From assembly GCA_021904315.1 (NCBI GenBank), contig CM038925.1, positions 870,501 through 934,500 of the forward strand: a stretch of 64,000 nt of DNA. The letters run 5' to 3'. Source of the DNA: Sphagnum magellanicum. Taxonomy: Eukaryota; Streptophyta; Sphagnopsida; Sphagnales; Sphagnaceae. The first letter of the stretch is position 1. Each line of letters opens with the position of its first letter. A model generated the notes under the pieces. The model was not told the DNA's origin and searched no databases. It saw only the letters and a program-made list of their open reading frames with translations. A program made the position numbers and the translations under genes. Below, piece by piece: positions 11,999-26,176 of this stretch.

Positions 11999-13300
11999 AT
12001 AGTGATGCAATTTTTTTTAAAGAACCCAAAGTTGTCCTTTAAAGTGGCTTAAAAGTCCTGGACACTCCTCTTTAAAACCCCAATTGTGAATGAACTCATG
12101 CTTGGATTTCATAAATTATTCCCCATGAATATAGAAAGGTTACTTTGTGCAATCATGATAGTAGTATACATAAGTTTTGGAAAGTAGATGATGATGGACT
12201 TTTTCAAAAAGTTGATACAACATCTTTAACTTTTAAAAACTTGTCTATATGACATTTGCTACACTTGTGTAGTTCAAAAGATCAATCTCACAAGGCATCA
12301 CCTTTTTTTTTAATCTACTTGTCATATTTTATTTTATTTTGCTTCAAAGTACTATTTTATTGGCATACTTTAGCATGTTTTGACCCCATATTTTTGGCAA
12401 TGTTTTAATATAAACCTTCACATAATAATATAATGAAAAAATTAAAGATTTTTTCTAAAATATTCCAAAATTGTTCCATATTAAGCAACCATCTAAAGAG
12501 GCACCATTGGCTTCTATTTGCATGGTTGGACCCAATAACACAAGCCACTCCAAATGTAAGCACCAAGTAATTTTTCATGTTTTGAAACTTGGTAACTAAT
12601 TTTTAAAAAATAAAAAAATACAATAATTTGTTTAATATATTGTGGGAAGACTTGGATAAGCTTGATATAAATCTAATATGTATGAAATACCCAAAAGCAT
12701 TTTCAATGTAATGTAACCCATTTTTTTGTTGCTTGTTTTTACGTAAAGATTATTTAGAATTATTTGAAGATGACATATTCATGAAAATCATTAAAATACA
12801 CTTTTATAGTATTATATTAATAAAAAAATTGGCTAATTAAAATTTTAAAATTTCAATGTAAGTTTAAAAATCATGGATTCACCTTGAGTAACAAACCTTG
12901 TTTTATCACATCAACTTGATTGGTTAATCCATTATTTTCAAAACTCACTCAAGTAAGTATTTATAACGATTCCTATTACAATGTAATTATCTTAAAAATT
13001 ACTAGCAATAAGGCTATTTTCACCGTAAGGTGCATAAATTTAATATTCACATGGGAAATTTTGGTGTCAACTTTATTTAAGTGATAGAATGATTGATGAT
13101 TATATTTAAATAGTCAAAATAAGGAAACACTTATGATTTTATTTTCAAATTATATTCATAAAATGATGTTTCCAAATTGGCTTAACTCCAAATGCCCCAA
13201 AATTCCATCCATATTTTATGGATAAAAATATTTTGTGGAGCCTATGACCATTATGATTGTATCCCTTTGACTCATAGGCCTTTCTTAATTTGTTCCTTTT
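11999..13300. other. AT-rich non-coding sequence
   Basis: Nothing recognisable on either strand. Confidence 0.5.
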
Positions 13301-13444
13301 GGAATTGGTTAATAAATTAATAAACAAATGGGATAAACCATTTTTATAAACAAAGTGTTGACATGGGTGTGAAGTTGTGAAAATGTAAGGAAAAGGCCTA
13401 CACATGCACCACTTCATTTGTTTATTAATTTATTAGCCAATTCC
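13301..13444. mobile_element. 144-bp foldback / MITE-like element
   Basis: The arms at 13301-13330 and 13415-13444 are reverse complements at 29 of 30 positions, starting GGAATTGG and ending CCAATTCC. An 84-bp spacer separates them. The near-perfect match shows the structure is young or under selection. It has no coding capacity and no clear target duplication. A MITE or a solo foldback fits best. Confidence 0.65.
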
Positions 13445-14739
13445 ATAATGAAAAAATTTAAAAAGGTGGGTTAATTAGTTAGACATTTTCATATAGACAT
13501 AATAAACATTTTCAACATTAGAATTTTAATTTTTGACCCTAAAATGTGCATATATTATAAACTGAGCAATGATTACACTTTCAACATGTGTAATTTTGTT
13601 TGCACCTTAATGCTTGGTATTAAATCATTGGAATAACTTACTTGGAACAATATTGAACAAACAAGTAGTTGAAGATGTTAGTTGATGAATTTACGATAGA
13701 TGAATTTATTTCACCATTTAGGAAACCATTCTACCCATTTATGTTGAAAATTGCTTTGAACAAGTTTCAAATTAACACACTTTGAACATTTCACCTTGTG
13801 TTTTGGTTTTGATCATGAAATTGAATATAAATGGAATAAGATTTGTACAAATGTTTTTATGGTCATTGGAGTCTATGAATGCCTTTAATGACCATCAAAA
13901 TCATTTTTTTCATTGTATAATTTGAATTCTATCATTGTTGTTAGTTGCTAACATGTTGCATAATACATAGAACTCACATTATAAGTTTCAAACTTTCATT
14001 GCTTCATAATCCCTTTCAAAAATCAAAATTTGACAAAAATTTTATAATATGTACTTAGAAACATTGTGGCCCAATTGTTTTCCCATATTTTACACAATGA
14101 ATTCACTACATCTATGTTTATTAGTATACTAGTTAATAGATTTAAAATTAAAAGCTATGGAATCAAAATGGCCATTAATATATTGGTTAATAGATCTAAC
14201 ATAAGGAAGCACAAAATCAAAGTGACCATAATCACCATGAATTTTTTGAACTAAATCAAATTTGGCTTCAATCTCCTACATGTAATTAGATTCAATTAAT
14301 TTATTGACTATATTAATACCATACCTTTTTCCATTATTATTTTATTTTTTTTAGGAATGTGAATAATTGAAATGCCTAGATGACATTAAAGATCACCTAT
14401 AAATGAAATTTATGATTGGTATGAAACTTATTGTATTTTTCAATGTTTAGGATTTTTGGAAACAACCCAATATTAATATATCAAATAAAGTTTAATTACA
14501 CATAAGATAATTTTAAAGTTTTTGAACATGTTTTGTAAAACATAAAAATAATTATCACATTCCTATGCATGTGAATATTAAAATTTGAATACATGAAGTG
14601 AAACTAAAACCTCTATATGGACATGTTTAAAAAACTTTAAGTTCATTAATCATATCAATACAATTATTTCACTAAATGCAACATTTCATATACTATTCAT
14701 ACATGAGATGGTGCCCAAAAAGTTACAAACTTCTATTTG
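13445..14739. other. AT-rich sequence downstream of the receptor kinase
   Basis: This is the 3' side of the minus-strand receptor kinase and probably contains its 3' UTR just below 14740. No other feature can be supported. Confidence 0.5.
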
Positions 14740-17700
14740 TTATCGAGGATTCATCAACACCATTTGGGATCCAGATTGATTTTGAATTTCATATGTCATA
14801 ATATGTGAATAATCAGATGGTAGTGCGTTGCCTTCTTGCAAGGTGATTGCAGCTCGTAGTTTTTCAACTACCTTGGTCATTATTGGTCTATGAATAGCTT
14901 TGGGTTCCACACATTGGATGGCAATTTCTGCAACTTTCCATATGGCATCAAGGTTGGGATTTGAAGCTTTCACAATAGGATCCAAAATTATGTTTATATT
15001 GCCTTCTTGAAGATTGAATCGCACCTATTCAACAAATGCATATATGTTATTGTACCTCAAATGATGTCACTTGCAAGAAAACCGTAAGGTGAATATTGAA
15101 TAAACATTTTTTTTTTCTTGCTATGTTAAAACTTGATGGATTACTTTCATTATCAGAATTGTGTAACAAACTTTTTAGGGGTCAAAAATTTCACATTATG
15201 ACAAAAAGATATGTTGCATATTCTTTGTGTTTTTAGAAAAAAAAAATGCCAATTTTTTGTAGAAAAGGAAGATTCTTCCAACCTTTGGGTTAGGAATTTA
15301 GTTTTTGGGGCAAATTAATTTGCCTTTCTAAAATGGTTTTGATAGGCTTCAAAATTTTGTTGCCATTTAATCCTAAGATGTTCTTGAGATATTTGATTAT
15401 AATGCTACATTAGAAAATGGAAAAAATAAATTGTATGATAATTATCATCCCTTCCTAACTAAAACATATGATTGTCACAAATAATTAATTGTGTTTTAGA
15501 CCACAAACATAATCAAACTTTCCAGAAAATGATATAAGAATATCATATTTCCAATATTGTATATATATCTATCAAAATAATTAGTTTGAAATGAGAATTA
15601 TAAGAATTTTTAAAGTTAAAAATGAAGATTTAAAATGTAATTTATTAGATGATTATAACTTACCCAATCACATAGGTTCCAAGATTTTCGATTTGGTAAC
15701 GTTGTATCAATAGCTTTGCGTCCAGATATTATTTCCAAAAGCACAACACCAAAGCTATATACATCACTTTTTAATGATAAACATTGTGATGTAAAATACC
15801 TGTTAATGATAGAGTCCATGGACACCAATTGTTAAAATTCCAAATTAATATAACATGATATGTCAAGTTGGTCTTGAAATATTTAGTAAAAAATTGGAAC
15901 ATGCCTTACAAATTAAGATGAATAACATGTAATAATCAAATGATTAGTTATGTCACACATTATCATATGATTATTAGACCATGAAATATTGTTTAGAAAA
16001 AAATAGTTAAATACTCACTCTGGATCAAGATACCCTACAGTCCCCTTGACATTAGTTGTAATATGGGTAATATTTTCTCCATATATTAATCTTGATAGTC
16101 CAAAATCTGCAACTTTTGCATTTTTCATGTCACTAGGAAGTAGAATATTACTAGTTTTTACATCACGGTGAATAATGCTTGGATTGCACCCCGAATGTAA
16201 ATATTCCAAACATGTAATTCCAAAATAATGTTTATAAAACATCACTATAAAATTTATCATTGCAAATAGATTTTTAAAAATCTCATGTTGGGTTTTAATT
16301 GCTACATGATCAAAACTCAAAAATCAAAGACGTGGTGAATTGTCCCTCAACGAAAGAGAATAATTTCCAACATTGAATTGCAAGAATGTACATTAATGAA
16401 CACAAATTTTAATGTTCTTTTAAATCATTACCTTGTGATGCATTGAGGGCAATGTGTAGACGTGTTGTCCAATCAAGTTGTTCATTAGTTGATGTTGATA
16501 AATCACCTATGGTTCAAGAATAAATAAATAAAATCATATTAGCTTATAATCATGTATCTAATTTATGGTTGACCAATAGATAAAACATGATTAAGACAAG
16601 TTGAACAATGAATAGAAAATTTCTACAAAATTACAACTTGTTGGTCAATCAAGTGTTCAAATTCAAGGTTTCAATAAAAATTGATCGTACCATATAGATG
16701 GTCATATAATGATCCTTCATGCATGTATTCATAAATCAACATTTGTTGGTCATCTTCTAAGCAATATCCAATTAATGACACCAAATTTCGATGACTCACC
16801 CTTGATAGAACTTCCACCTACATCAAACACAATCATTCAACATTACATAAATGATTGGTCCAAGTTCAAATATGAGTTCAACAATTTAAAACAATTCATA
16901 ATTGGCATTATATGCAATTTGTTGAAGTAATTTGTTGAAGTTGGTGTGCCACATGAAATTGTTCAAACCTTTATGCATGTCAATGTAGGTATCACCTCCT
17001 CTTACATGTGTAGTTCACATGGTTGTGCACCATTCATCCATACAAATATTTTAGCCCATCAATTGCTGAATTTTTTTTTAAAAAAAATTCATGTATCCCT
17101 AAGGTAATTACAATTGAAACATTATTTTATCGGCATTATTTTTGGATTAAATGATCAACTTCTTGGTGGGTGATTATTATTATCGTTCCAAAGTTAGTAT
17201 AATATCATAATTTACTAATATTTTTTTGTTACTTAATATTCATGATCACATATTCATTTGAAGTCAAAGTTTTCAATTTAGAATAATGTGTTAGTCACAC
17301 AATTTAAATTACTTTGAAAAAAGGTATGTGTTCAATATTAATTCAAATAATATTTGAAAGTTGGATGTTTCAACCTTTGATGTCGGAAGCTTCAATTTGA
17401 AACTGAACAACTCTACATCTTGACAACAAAGTAACTTGATGAATTTGGAGTTTAAGGATGGGTAATTGGGTTGCAATTATCTTCCTCACAACAAAGTTCA
17501 ACTAAAACATCATTAAAATGTCTTGAAATTTTACTAACCTCATTAAAGAATTCAGATGGCCCTTGGCTTGATTTAACATCAAGTACTTTGATTGCCACTT
17601 CTTTTCCATCTTCAAACTTGCCATAATACACAGGTCCAAACCCTCCTTTTCCAATTTGAATCTTAAAGTTGTCAGTTGCAATAGTAACCTCAGCAAGTGA

Positions 17701-20700
17701 GTAAGGATTTGCACCTACATGATCAAATTGAAATAGACATGAAGTCACTAACCTTGTTACATGCAATTGAATGTCCATTCTACCTAGTTGCCATAAATTT
17801 TCATCGGATTGAAGTCACATTATACATGTTTCAATATTTTGAAAAGGCTGGTATATTTCACATAGCTTGGTGTGAGAATCTACACAATGTTTTCAATCCT
17901 TGACTTCACATGGTCATCTAAGTTTAAAAGTAATAAGCCATCACAAATAAATTTCTAACTTGAATTTCAATAGAGTAAATAAAGATTCAAAGATAATGTA
18001 ACTAACTATTCAAATTTGAACTCAAGAAGGTTTAAGGTACATGTCATTGCTAAGCATTAGGTAATTGGTGAGAGGAACCAAATTACGGAATATAGTTGAG
18101 GTGCGAATGTGTTCAAATTATTTCAATAATTTGGCTCCTCTCATTCATTATCAGGTGTAACTGATTTCTAAACCAATGAGAAAGTGACTAAAACTAGACA
18201 AGAGTAGGGAAAAAATTATTTGTTATAACCCCCTTCTTCTAGACTAATGAGCAAGTGACACATTGGACAATGCAATCTAAAAATCAGTTACATTTTAGTA
18301 TATCATCATTTCAACCTAAACATTATGAGGAGATTATATTGAACACAAATATGCAGGGAAAATGTGTACTACCTTAGATCCCAATATGTAACAATTTGGT
18401 TTATTGCTAGATGACATAGAAGACATAAATTTAGATAGTCAATTGCTTACCCGGACAAGCAGACTTCACCATTTGTAAATGTCCACTGGTCAATCTCCTT
18501 TCCCTCATTTTAATATAAAGAACAAGAAAAATGATGATGACAAGTGCTAAGATGCCACCTAACACAGGACCAATTATGATTGCAATATTTGTCGATTTTG
18601 TGTTGGATATTGATGACGGCCTTTGCAACAATGGATTTCCCGGAAGGTACCTTGAAAGTTTAACAAACATAATTTGTCAAATGTTGAAGTAACAATATTT
18701 ACCTTTTTTTCACATTGGACACATGCATATATAACAATCTTTTGACAAAAATGATTGGCAAAGATTGGGATGTTTGTTAAAAAAAAACTTACGTGAAATT
18801 CCAATTGGAATTTTTGGAGAGTAAAGTTGGGGGAATCGGGCCACTAAAATTGTTATTCCAAGCAAACCTGTTCCACATTGTAAAGCGTCTAGTGTCAAAA
18901 ATGATTCTACCATTGAACTTTGTTGGCCTCTTTTATCCAAGGTATCAAGTAATTCAAATTGTGCCACATGATATGAATGTTTGGATTGTGGTGTTACATA
19001 ATTCTAAAAATGAAAATGATAAAATGAAAAACATAAATATTTGAAATGTAGTGCCCAAATATTATCTAGAAGTTTCCATCATGAATAACTACTATTTTAA
19101 TCTTGTTAATCAATATGAGATATTGATATATCAGCCAAAAACATATTTTGAGAGATAAAGGGCAGCACTCACAATTCGGATAGAGATGGCAAGTCAGCCA
19201 GCCAATCTAGGATCGTCCCAGATAGCGAATTGTTTTGCAAGAACCTAGTTATTTTATCAAAACACAATAGCACCATAAAATTTTCAAAAAGTTTGCTACA
19301 TGTCTTTTTGTATCCATTTCTAGGTGTACAAATACCTGAAAAATCTAGCTTAAATTTGAAAATAAAGATCACAAGAAAATCAACATGCGTGCATATTGTT
19401 AATAATATTAAAAACCACAAATTCAACCTCCCCCCCTCCCCTGCTTGCAAAACAATATTTAGGTTTTAGTGGGAGAAAAAGGATTGAACTACTGATTATC
19501 TATAAGTTTAAATGAGATTAATTTAGAAAAATAAAGAATTAAAACTTAAAGTTTTCATGCACAACATATATAGGATGAAATCTCATTGCCTCTTGAAAGT
19601 TGGATGTGCATCTTGGTCTTTTAGTTCACCTCCAATTACCAAATCTACCAATGAGAGTGTCAATTTCATTATTACCTATTTTTTTAGTACCTTTACGAAT
19701 CACGAGGGTTTGACGATTTAAGGGCCATTTATTGTTCCCAATGCTTCATTATAGGTCATGTGCATAAATGTACATATTCAGTTCAAAACATATTGAAAGC
19801 CATCAACATGAGTGAATCAAAACCTCTTCTACCATCTCCATAAGCTATAAACAAATGACCGACAATGAAGATAATTATTAGGTAATTATGTGGAGAGAAT
19901 ATTAGATCAGATTATTGGTATGCAAGCCAACTTGGGGCACCTACACATGAGATATTTGGAAGGTGTTAAATTAAAGTGGATAAGGCAAAATTTAATTTAA
20001 GAAAACCAAAGTAATCTTGTGAAAATATATTTAGTATGCATTGAAATATATAAGGTGGATGTATGCACTCACAAATATTGTAAATTAACTAAACGCTTTA
20101 GGAGAGGTAGCGAACCATTCAAATTATTATAATCCAATGCACTGCACATCACATAAAAGCACACCATTATGGAAAAACCAACTAAAATACAATTATTGAA
20201 GTTATGCTATTTGTAATTATGATAAATCCTATTGCACATTAGCAATTGTCATGGCCAATTGTTTGCTACATAATAATCTATGAGTCATAAGTTAGGGTTG
20301 CGTCATGTTTCTAGAGGCTAATGATAATAACTAGCTAGATCATGTGACTATTTAGCATACGAGTCTCAATTATACTACCACATTCTTATTCTTTCCATGT
20401 ATCTATGCCGTTACAATATTTTAATAATGCGTTCAAGGTTAAGTGCTAGTTCAATGTTGATAAATTACTGTTATTAAATTGTCATGGCATTGTAACACAA
20501 TGTTTGATTATCACAATGTGTTACAATGTAGTCACAATATCATATAATGATTGTATCAATATTTAATTAACACTTAATTTTGAACACATTGTTAAAATGT
20601 TATAAAAGCACTAAACCTTGCAGGGGGCAAGTATGACAACCTATCTAGACTCACACCACAAGATCAGCATTCCATTGGTTTAAATAGAAAAGTAGATGCC

Positions 20701-23700
20701 TGAAATTGCAATGTGATCCATGATTTGATGAATCTCAGAAGAGTTCACTGACCAAAAGAGGAATAAAAAAGAAACAGTTTAGGTTATAATAATCCAGTAC
20801 AATACTGGACATGAAAGTTACTCACAGGCTGGTGAGATTCAGGAGATTGCCAAAGCTGGGAGAAATGGGCCCAGTTAGATTGTACCCTGAAAGATTCCTG
20901 TCAACCATCACAATATGAGGTCCCAATCTTACAAAGAGTTATAGACATCATAACATGGAAGTCTTGCCAGATGTGAATGTTCATCCAGAAAGGCAGGTTG
21001 AAAATTTTAAAGATTTGAAAATTATGCAAAACTTACAACTCAAAAATTATTTGAAGGTCATTTTCTGTGAATATGGTCAAGGTTTGGGAAAAAATGTAGT
21101 TAATTGATTTTTGTTATTAGAAGTCAAACATCATTAATCAATTTTGTTCATATGTCTGGCTGCATTAACTGTTAATTCAGGGTTTTTCATGGATCAAACA
21201 TGGAAAAAAGTTAAGAACCTTCAAGAAACTAGTTAGAACTTAAGATTGTTCACAAAACTTCCCCCACTTTTTCCATGTGATAGGTGGGTATTTTGAATCT
21301 TTTCCTGTGATACCGGGCAGGTATTGAGAGAAAATTTTAAAGAAATAAAAATTTGGTCTTTACACTCGGTAAAGTCCTTGGCAGCGGGCTTTGACTGCAT
21401 CATACCTAAAGACCCTTATTCTGGTAAAGCCTGCTCCTTTGGGCTTTACTGTACACTTTACTGGGGAAAGGTGTAATGTAGGGTAAAGCTTGATGGGCCG
21501 AGCTTTACAGGCCATAAAAACTGCCACGGTGTTTTTTTCTAAATCTTGTGATACCTTGTGGGTATTGGGTGGGTACCCAGCAGGTATCACAGAGAAAAGG
21601 TGACCAACACAGGCAGGCATTTAAAAAAACTACACTTGAAAAATTGGCATAGGTTTTTATGTTTTCATCAGAGGTCTCAGATTTGGAAGAAGTTTGTCCT
21701 GAAGGTGAAATTGTCAACTGGAAACTTAATGAAATATTTCCTATTTTAACTGTTTGCTGGTTTGATGTTTAAACTTTCCACAAAGGAGCAGAGCTAGTGT
21801 GTGACAATCAGCTTTTTTTTTTTCATTATTTAATTTTGAAATTTCATTTTGACAAATAAAATATTACCAAATATTTCAAAAGATATTTCATTTTCCAGTG
21901 CAATTTTTTTTTATCTTCGAGAAAAAATAGTTTTTGAAAATTTCAGCATGTCTAAAAATGATATTATTCTTGTCAAACCTGCCCATCAACTATGGTATCC
22001 TACACTGTCATTCAAATATTATCTAGTAAAAGAGGAAAATTACTCACACTGCTGTAATTGAAAGGACGGAGTAGATGTCTGTGCTACAAGTAACCCAGGG
22101 ATGAGGAACTGGAACACAGGGATCGCCAGTCCAATCGGTAAGGTTCATACTTGATTTGATCTCCTCAATAGCGATTGCTGCATGCACACCCCCAGACTAG
22201 TTGCAGTCAGCTCTCACAATCTCAAGATCAATTTGTCACCCAGTTTAAGTGGTGGCTATTTTTCAACGAAGGACACTTATTGTAAAGTTTGGATTTACGT
22301 GTGTCAAAGTATCATTTTGGAGGGATATTAGATAATTATTCAAATTTTTTTTATCATTTTAGTATTATTTAATATATATGTATTAAAATCATCTTATATT
22401 AATTATAAGATATTATTTCAAATTATTACATATTTTGTATGACAATTAAGTTAATTTTTTGAATAAAATACATCCTATTTTTAAGCTAATTAATTTATAA
22501 TTTTTACTCAACAAAATATATATTGCAAGCTATATTTTTACTCCTATATTTTTTTTTTAAAAATTACTAGCGTACCCCCCAGGGGTTATTTGGGGTGCAT
22601 AGCTGAGGGTGCAAGGTGGTGTGCTAGTCCAAATCTAATATTTCCTGGGTTTAATTTGGACACATAGAGGCCTCACTCAAGAAGGTGAAGGTGCTAACGT
22701 GGGCGCTGGTTCTAATCTTCCAATAGATCAATCGCATGTGAAACCCTATTTCTATCACAGAGACTCTGTGTTTCAATTTTCAGCGAGGAAGTTAGGCCAC
22801 TTGTGGCGACCAGCATAAGGCTATGACTCGGAAGCAAAGGAAAATTACCAGTATTTACAGCATTACAGCCAGATCAATAACTCACCGTCCTGATTGTTTG
22901 TCATTGTGGCCATCGGGTTTGTGCTCATTTCCCAAGTCTCCAGAGCATTCGCGATAGGACCGAGAGGACTGGGAACAGTTTGATCTGGATACAGAACAAT
23001 ATCCGTTCCAGGGGTGTAAGGGAGTTCCCAATAAAGCTCTATAACAGTACTGAACACGAAGTTTGAGGCGTTGGAGTATGGATTCAGGAGAGTGAATCCT
23101 GTATAACTACCTGGTACCTCTAAATAAAAATTCCGTGAACTAGCATTAGCAGTTGAATTTAATTCAGCATAGTAGAACAACAATATATATTCATAGTTGT
23201 AGTTGTCTGGGAAGGTGATTGTGATGTTGCCACTGCTTGTCAGGGCAGTATCCATCACTGTTTCAGGGGGTTCGCCCCATAATCCGTTGTTAGGCCCGAC
23301 TATTTTGCTTGCAACTAAACTTTGCAGTGGCGAGGTACTCTGTATAAACGTTGAGTTCGACCCTTGAATTGGAAACCAATATCGATCAAATTCATCATCG
23401 GGATGTCTGGAATAACCAAAAATGCGATAAAAACAGAATGAGAAGTAATCAACAACCGCTTGTGGGTAATTTACATGTACGTCAAGGGAATAATTCGGTG
23501 TCGATAGGACTAAGATACATCAAAGAAGTGATAGGTAAATTGGATCAAGATAAGAACAATTTATGTGTTTAGTCTAGTGAGTCACGCCGACAACCTAGTG
23601 TATGTTCGAAGGACCAGTCTTGAGGCCATTCTGTATTCCTCGGTGCCTGGAAATTAACCTCGGACCTGCCTTTCTACTTTCCTCCTCTGATCTTGGGTTT

Positions 23701-25541
23701 TTTCTTTGAAAGGATGATGGGTTCGCTGGTGAGGATAAAGTGGAGGTCCCACTGAATTCAGGAATGGCAAATTACTACGTGTATTGCCTTTTTTAATTAG
23801 ACCTTTTTCCTGTGCCAGTGCTTTACATGTCGAAAACTTCAGGAAAGACGTTGATCAGGAACCATATTTTCTGACACGATGACCATTCGTGAAATGCTGT
23901 TATTCTAGAAGGACTTAATATGCGCTTCCTGCAATTGTTCGATAGTATTGTCTGAGGATCTTTCGAGCTCAGTAATAATTTAATCCTAATTCAGGCCACT
24001 GTACTTTGATCTCTACGTCAAGGCCAAACGGCCACGTTGGAAAGAACATAGTTTGGCTGAAATTATGACATACCTGACGAGTCCGTCTCCACCAAAGTTC
24101 AGCCTGTATTTTGTCTCGAAGTATTTCCCTTGAGTACCATACAGGAAGCCAGAAACATTACTGTCGAAGAAACTAGCAGGCAGAAACGAAAAAGATATCG
24201 CAGAAATAAACGGAACTGAGTTAGAGGAGTCCCGTAATAGGCAGAGAAATGTTACGTTAGAAACAGACGCAACCACAAACTCATGGTACACAAATATGGC
24301 AGCGTTATCAAAGGTAACGTTGGCGACTTTAGTCCCGTCTATAGCCATCTGAAAACTGGGGAGCGTGGTACCATTGTCATAATTACCATAGAAAAAAGTT
24401 CCTCTTATCAAGTACGTAGAGTTTGGCAATACTGGAAAGCTGTAACAGTTTTTGGCGCGAGTATCAGGAAAGTATCTAACGGTTGTAAACTCGGAAAAGT
24501 TCGGATAAATTGATGGTGCACTTGGGACATATCCGTTTACACCAGTTGTTATATACTCAGGAGCATCAGGGACCCATGATATATTTGTGATACTGTCAAC
24601 ATAGCTCGCCATCGAACCGCAGTCGACAAAGACGGATCCTGCCAATAGGAGAAAGAAAAAGAGTCAAAGCTTTCAGAATTGAAATGCTACCCACATAGTG
24701 AGCACTAAGAACTGAAGTGTCCGACCTTTGAGATAACACAGCTGAATCAGATCCCTGACTCTTTGAATACGTACTAGACATCTGGTTACGCTAGACTTTG
24801 CAATTTGCCACCAAGTTTGGCAGTCGATAATTCGCACCTTGTTTCATTGACGCCTTATTTTAAGTGGTAGGTAAGGCCCGGAGGCGTTACCAGAATGAGG
24901 AGTCTGTCAGAGGCAGAGCCTAGAGTGGATTCCGAATCCCGGTTACGTCCCCGTGTGAGAACCTTAATGCACGTCAAGAACTGGCGAGGAACCTTATGAA
25001 GTGTAGGAAGCTTGCTAAAAACGAAAGATCATGCCTACCTGGCAGCGGAGGTAGTCTTACCTTTGTAAGTGCCCTCCAACTACACTAAGAAATTTTCGCC
25101 AGTTGTGTAAGCATTTTTGGCTCAACCAGGGTAGGTGGATGATAGGCTTGAAATCAAACCCTGGACAGCGTTCCGAGATCAAGAACCAATGCTTCATCAA
25201 CAATACTAGGAAGCGCGTCCTCGCGAAGAATTCCAAGAACACTAGTTGAAGCTTTTCTCTTAACAGCATCCTATGTCGCTAGTAACGTTAGTTTTCCATT
25301 TCATGTTCAAGAAACAATACGGGCATATAAGGAAACCAAAATCGAGTTTTTATCCTGGAACAGGAGTGTTACAAACTACACGAAAGGGGCGCACAAATCA
25401 GAGACAGTATGTATCAAAGTGAAACAAACCTTGAATTTGAGCCCACACGCCTGGGGCACTGGAGAGAGTGCACACTAGAGCTTCCAGCACTGCAATCAAC
25501 AACGTCAGCATCGCCTTCCAGATTCTCTTTGGTTTTTCCAT
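14740..25541 (-). CDS. malectin-like LRR receptor kinase (LRR-I type), 15 exons
   Basis: Predicted single-pass plasma-membrane receptor Ser/Thr kinase, about 955 aa. Exons from 5': 25541-25430, 24638-24074, 23406-22886, 22177-22048, 20897-20826, 20141-20073, 19244-19173, 18927-18793, 18650-18451, 17714-17539, 16817-16691, 16506-16432, 16211-16019, 15799-15664, 15024-14740. All joins are in phase. Residues 1-38 are a signal peptide (start MEKPKRIWK), and about 39-400 a malectin-like domain with the [11 protein letters not shown] motif. DWTGDPCVP leads into LRRs ([39 protein letters not shown]) encoded by 69-72-nt exons. The transmembrane helix is about 581-605. The kinase keeps GKGGFG (647-652), VAIK Lys668, HRD Asp768, DFG Asp787 and LDPE. 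The ligand is unknown; related proteins act in defence or growth signalling. Exon 13 lacks an AG acceptor, reading AT just before 16211. A cryptic AG at 16245-16246 would restore the frame by adding 11 residues. The exon 8 start is the least certain. Confidence 0.88.
18067..18300. repeat. foldback sequence in receptor-kinase intron 9
   Basis: GAGAGGAACCAAATTA near 18070 pairs with TAATTTGGCTCCTCTC near 18127. GTAACTGATTT near 18157 pairs with AAATCAGTTAC near 18281. These two hairpins, side by side, look like decayed inverted-repeat elements. Confidence 0.45.
21312..21600. repeat. GC-richer inverted-repeat cluster in receptor-kinase intron 4
   Basis: GTGATACC and its complement GGTATCAC flank a ~25-bp core at about 21548-21590. 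A relative, CTGTGATACCGGGCAGGTAT, sits near 21305. Between them are several GTAAAG/CTTTAC pairs, including GTAAAGCT...AGCTTTAC (about 21482-21507). The stretch is visibly richer in G and C than the rest of the intron, so it is probably an inserted non-coding element. Its ends are not clear. Confidence 0.45.
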
Positions 25542-26176
25542 GGATCCAGACGTCAAATGACAGATGATCTGGACCTCGTCACTGCACACTGCACCAGTCA
25601 ACGTAAAACCTGCTAATTGCAAACGAAGCTTTTGTTGTGAGCTCAGTAATTTGTATCCCTCTCGTGAAGAAGCCTCGCAACTCTCAGACACAATCTGTCA
25701 GTTTGTAACTGCGGCCAGGCCTTTCGTTTCTTTGCTCTACAGCTGCCAACTTCCAAGTGCTGATAAGGCCAAGTTTGGACCACAAGAATTGATGGACTCG
25801 GTACCCGTAATTGCAGGTCGCCCCTACTACCGACGGTATGAAGAAAAAAGTAAGGGAGAGAAAAGAAGGCAAAACAAAGATTCCTCTGTGGTTGAGTTTT
25901 TAAACCAAGGGAGAAAAGAATAATCTTCTTAAGGTCAGTTCACACTTGGTGTTAGGGCCTCTAGTGTTCAGTCCCTTAAACACCATACTAGTCATTTAAG
26001 ACTTAAACTTACTTAGAGTGAAGATTTTATAATTAAACTAACATTCACTTTCACCATTAACATTAAGTTATCGGCCATTTAACATGGAGTGCCACCTAGG
26101 ATGCCACCGAGATTTTCATTTAACATAGATTTAACATCAAGTGTGAATGCACCATTATACAAATATACCTTGATGG
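25542..26176. other. 5' flank of the receptor kinase
   Basis: This is probably the promoter and 5' leader of the minus-strand receptor kinase. The 119-codon plus-strand frame at 25564-25923 is antisense to this leader and resembles no protein I know, so I do not call it a gene. I can locate no TATA box with confidence. Confidence 0.4.

Noticed and set aside
23351..24513. Plus-strand frames within receptor-kinase exons 2 and 3
   Set aside because: Antisense shadows of strongly supported malectin-domain exons.
25564..25923. 119-codon plus-strand frame beside the receptor-kinase start
   Set aside because: It is antisense to the leader of the receptor kinase, has no splice partners and matches no family I know.
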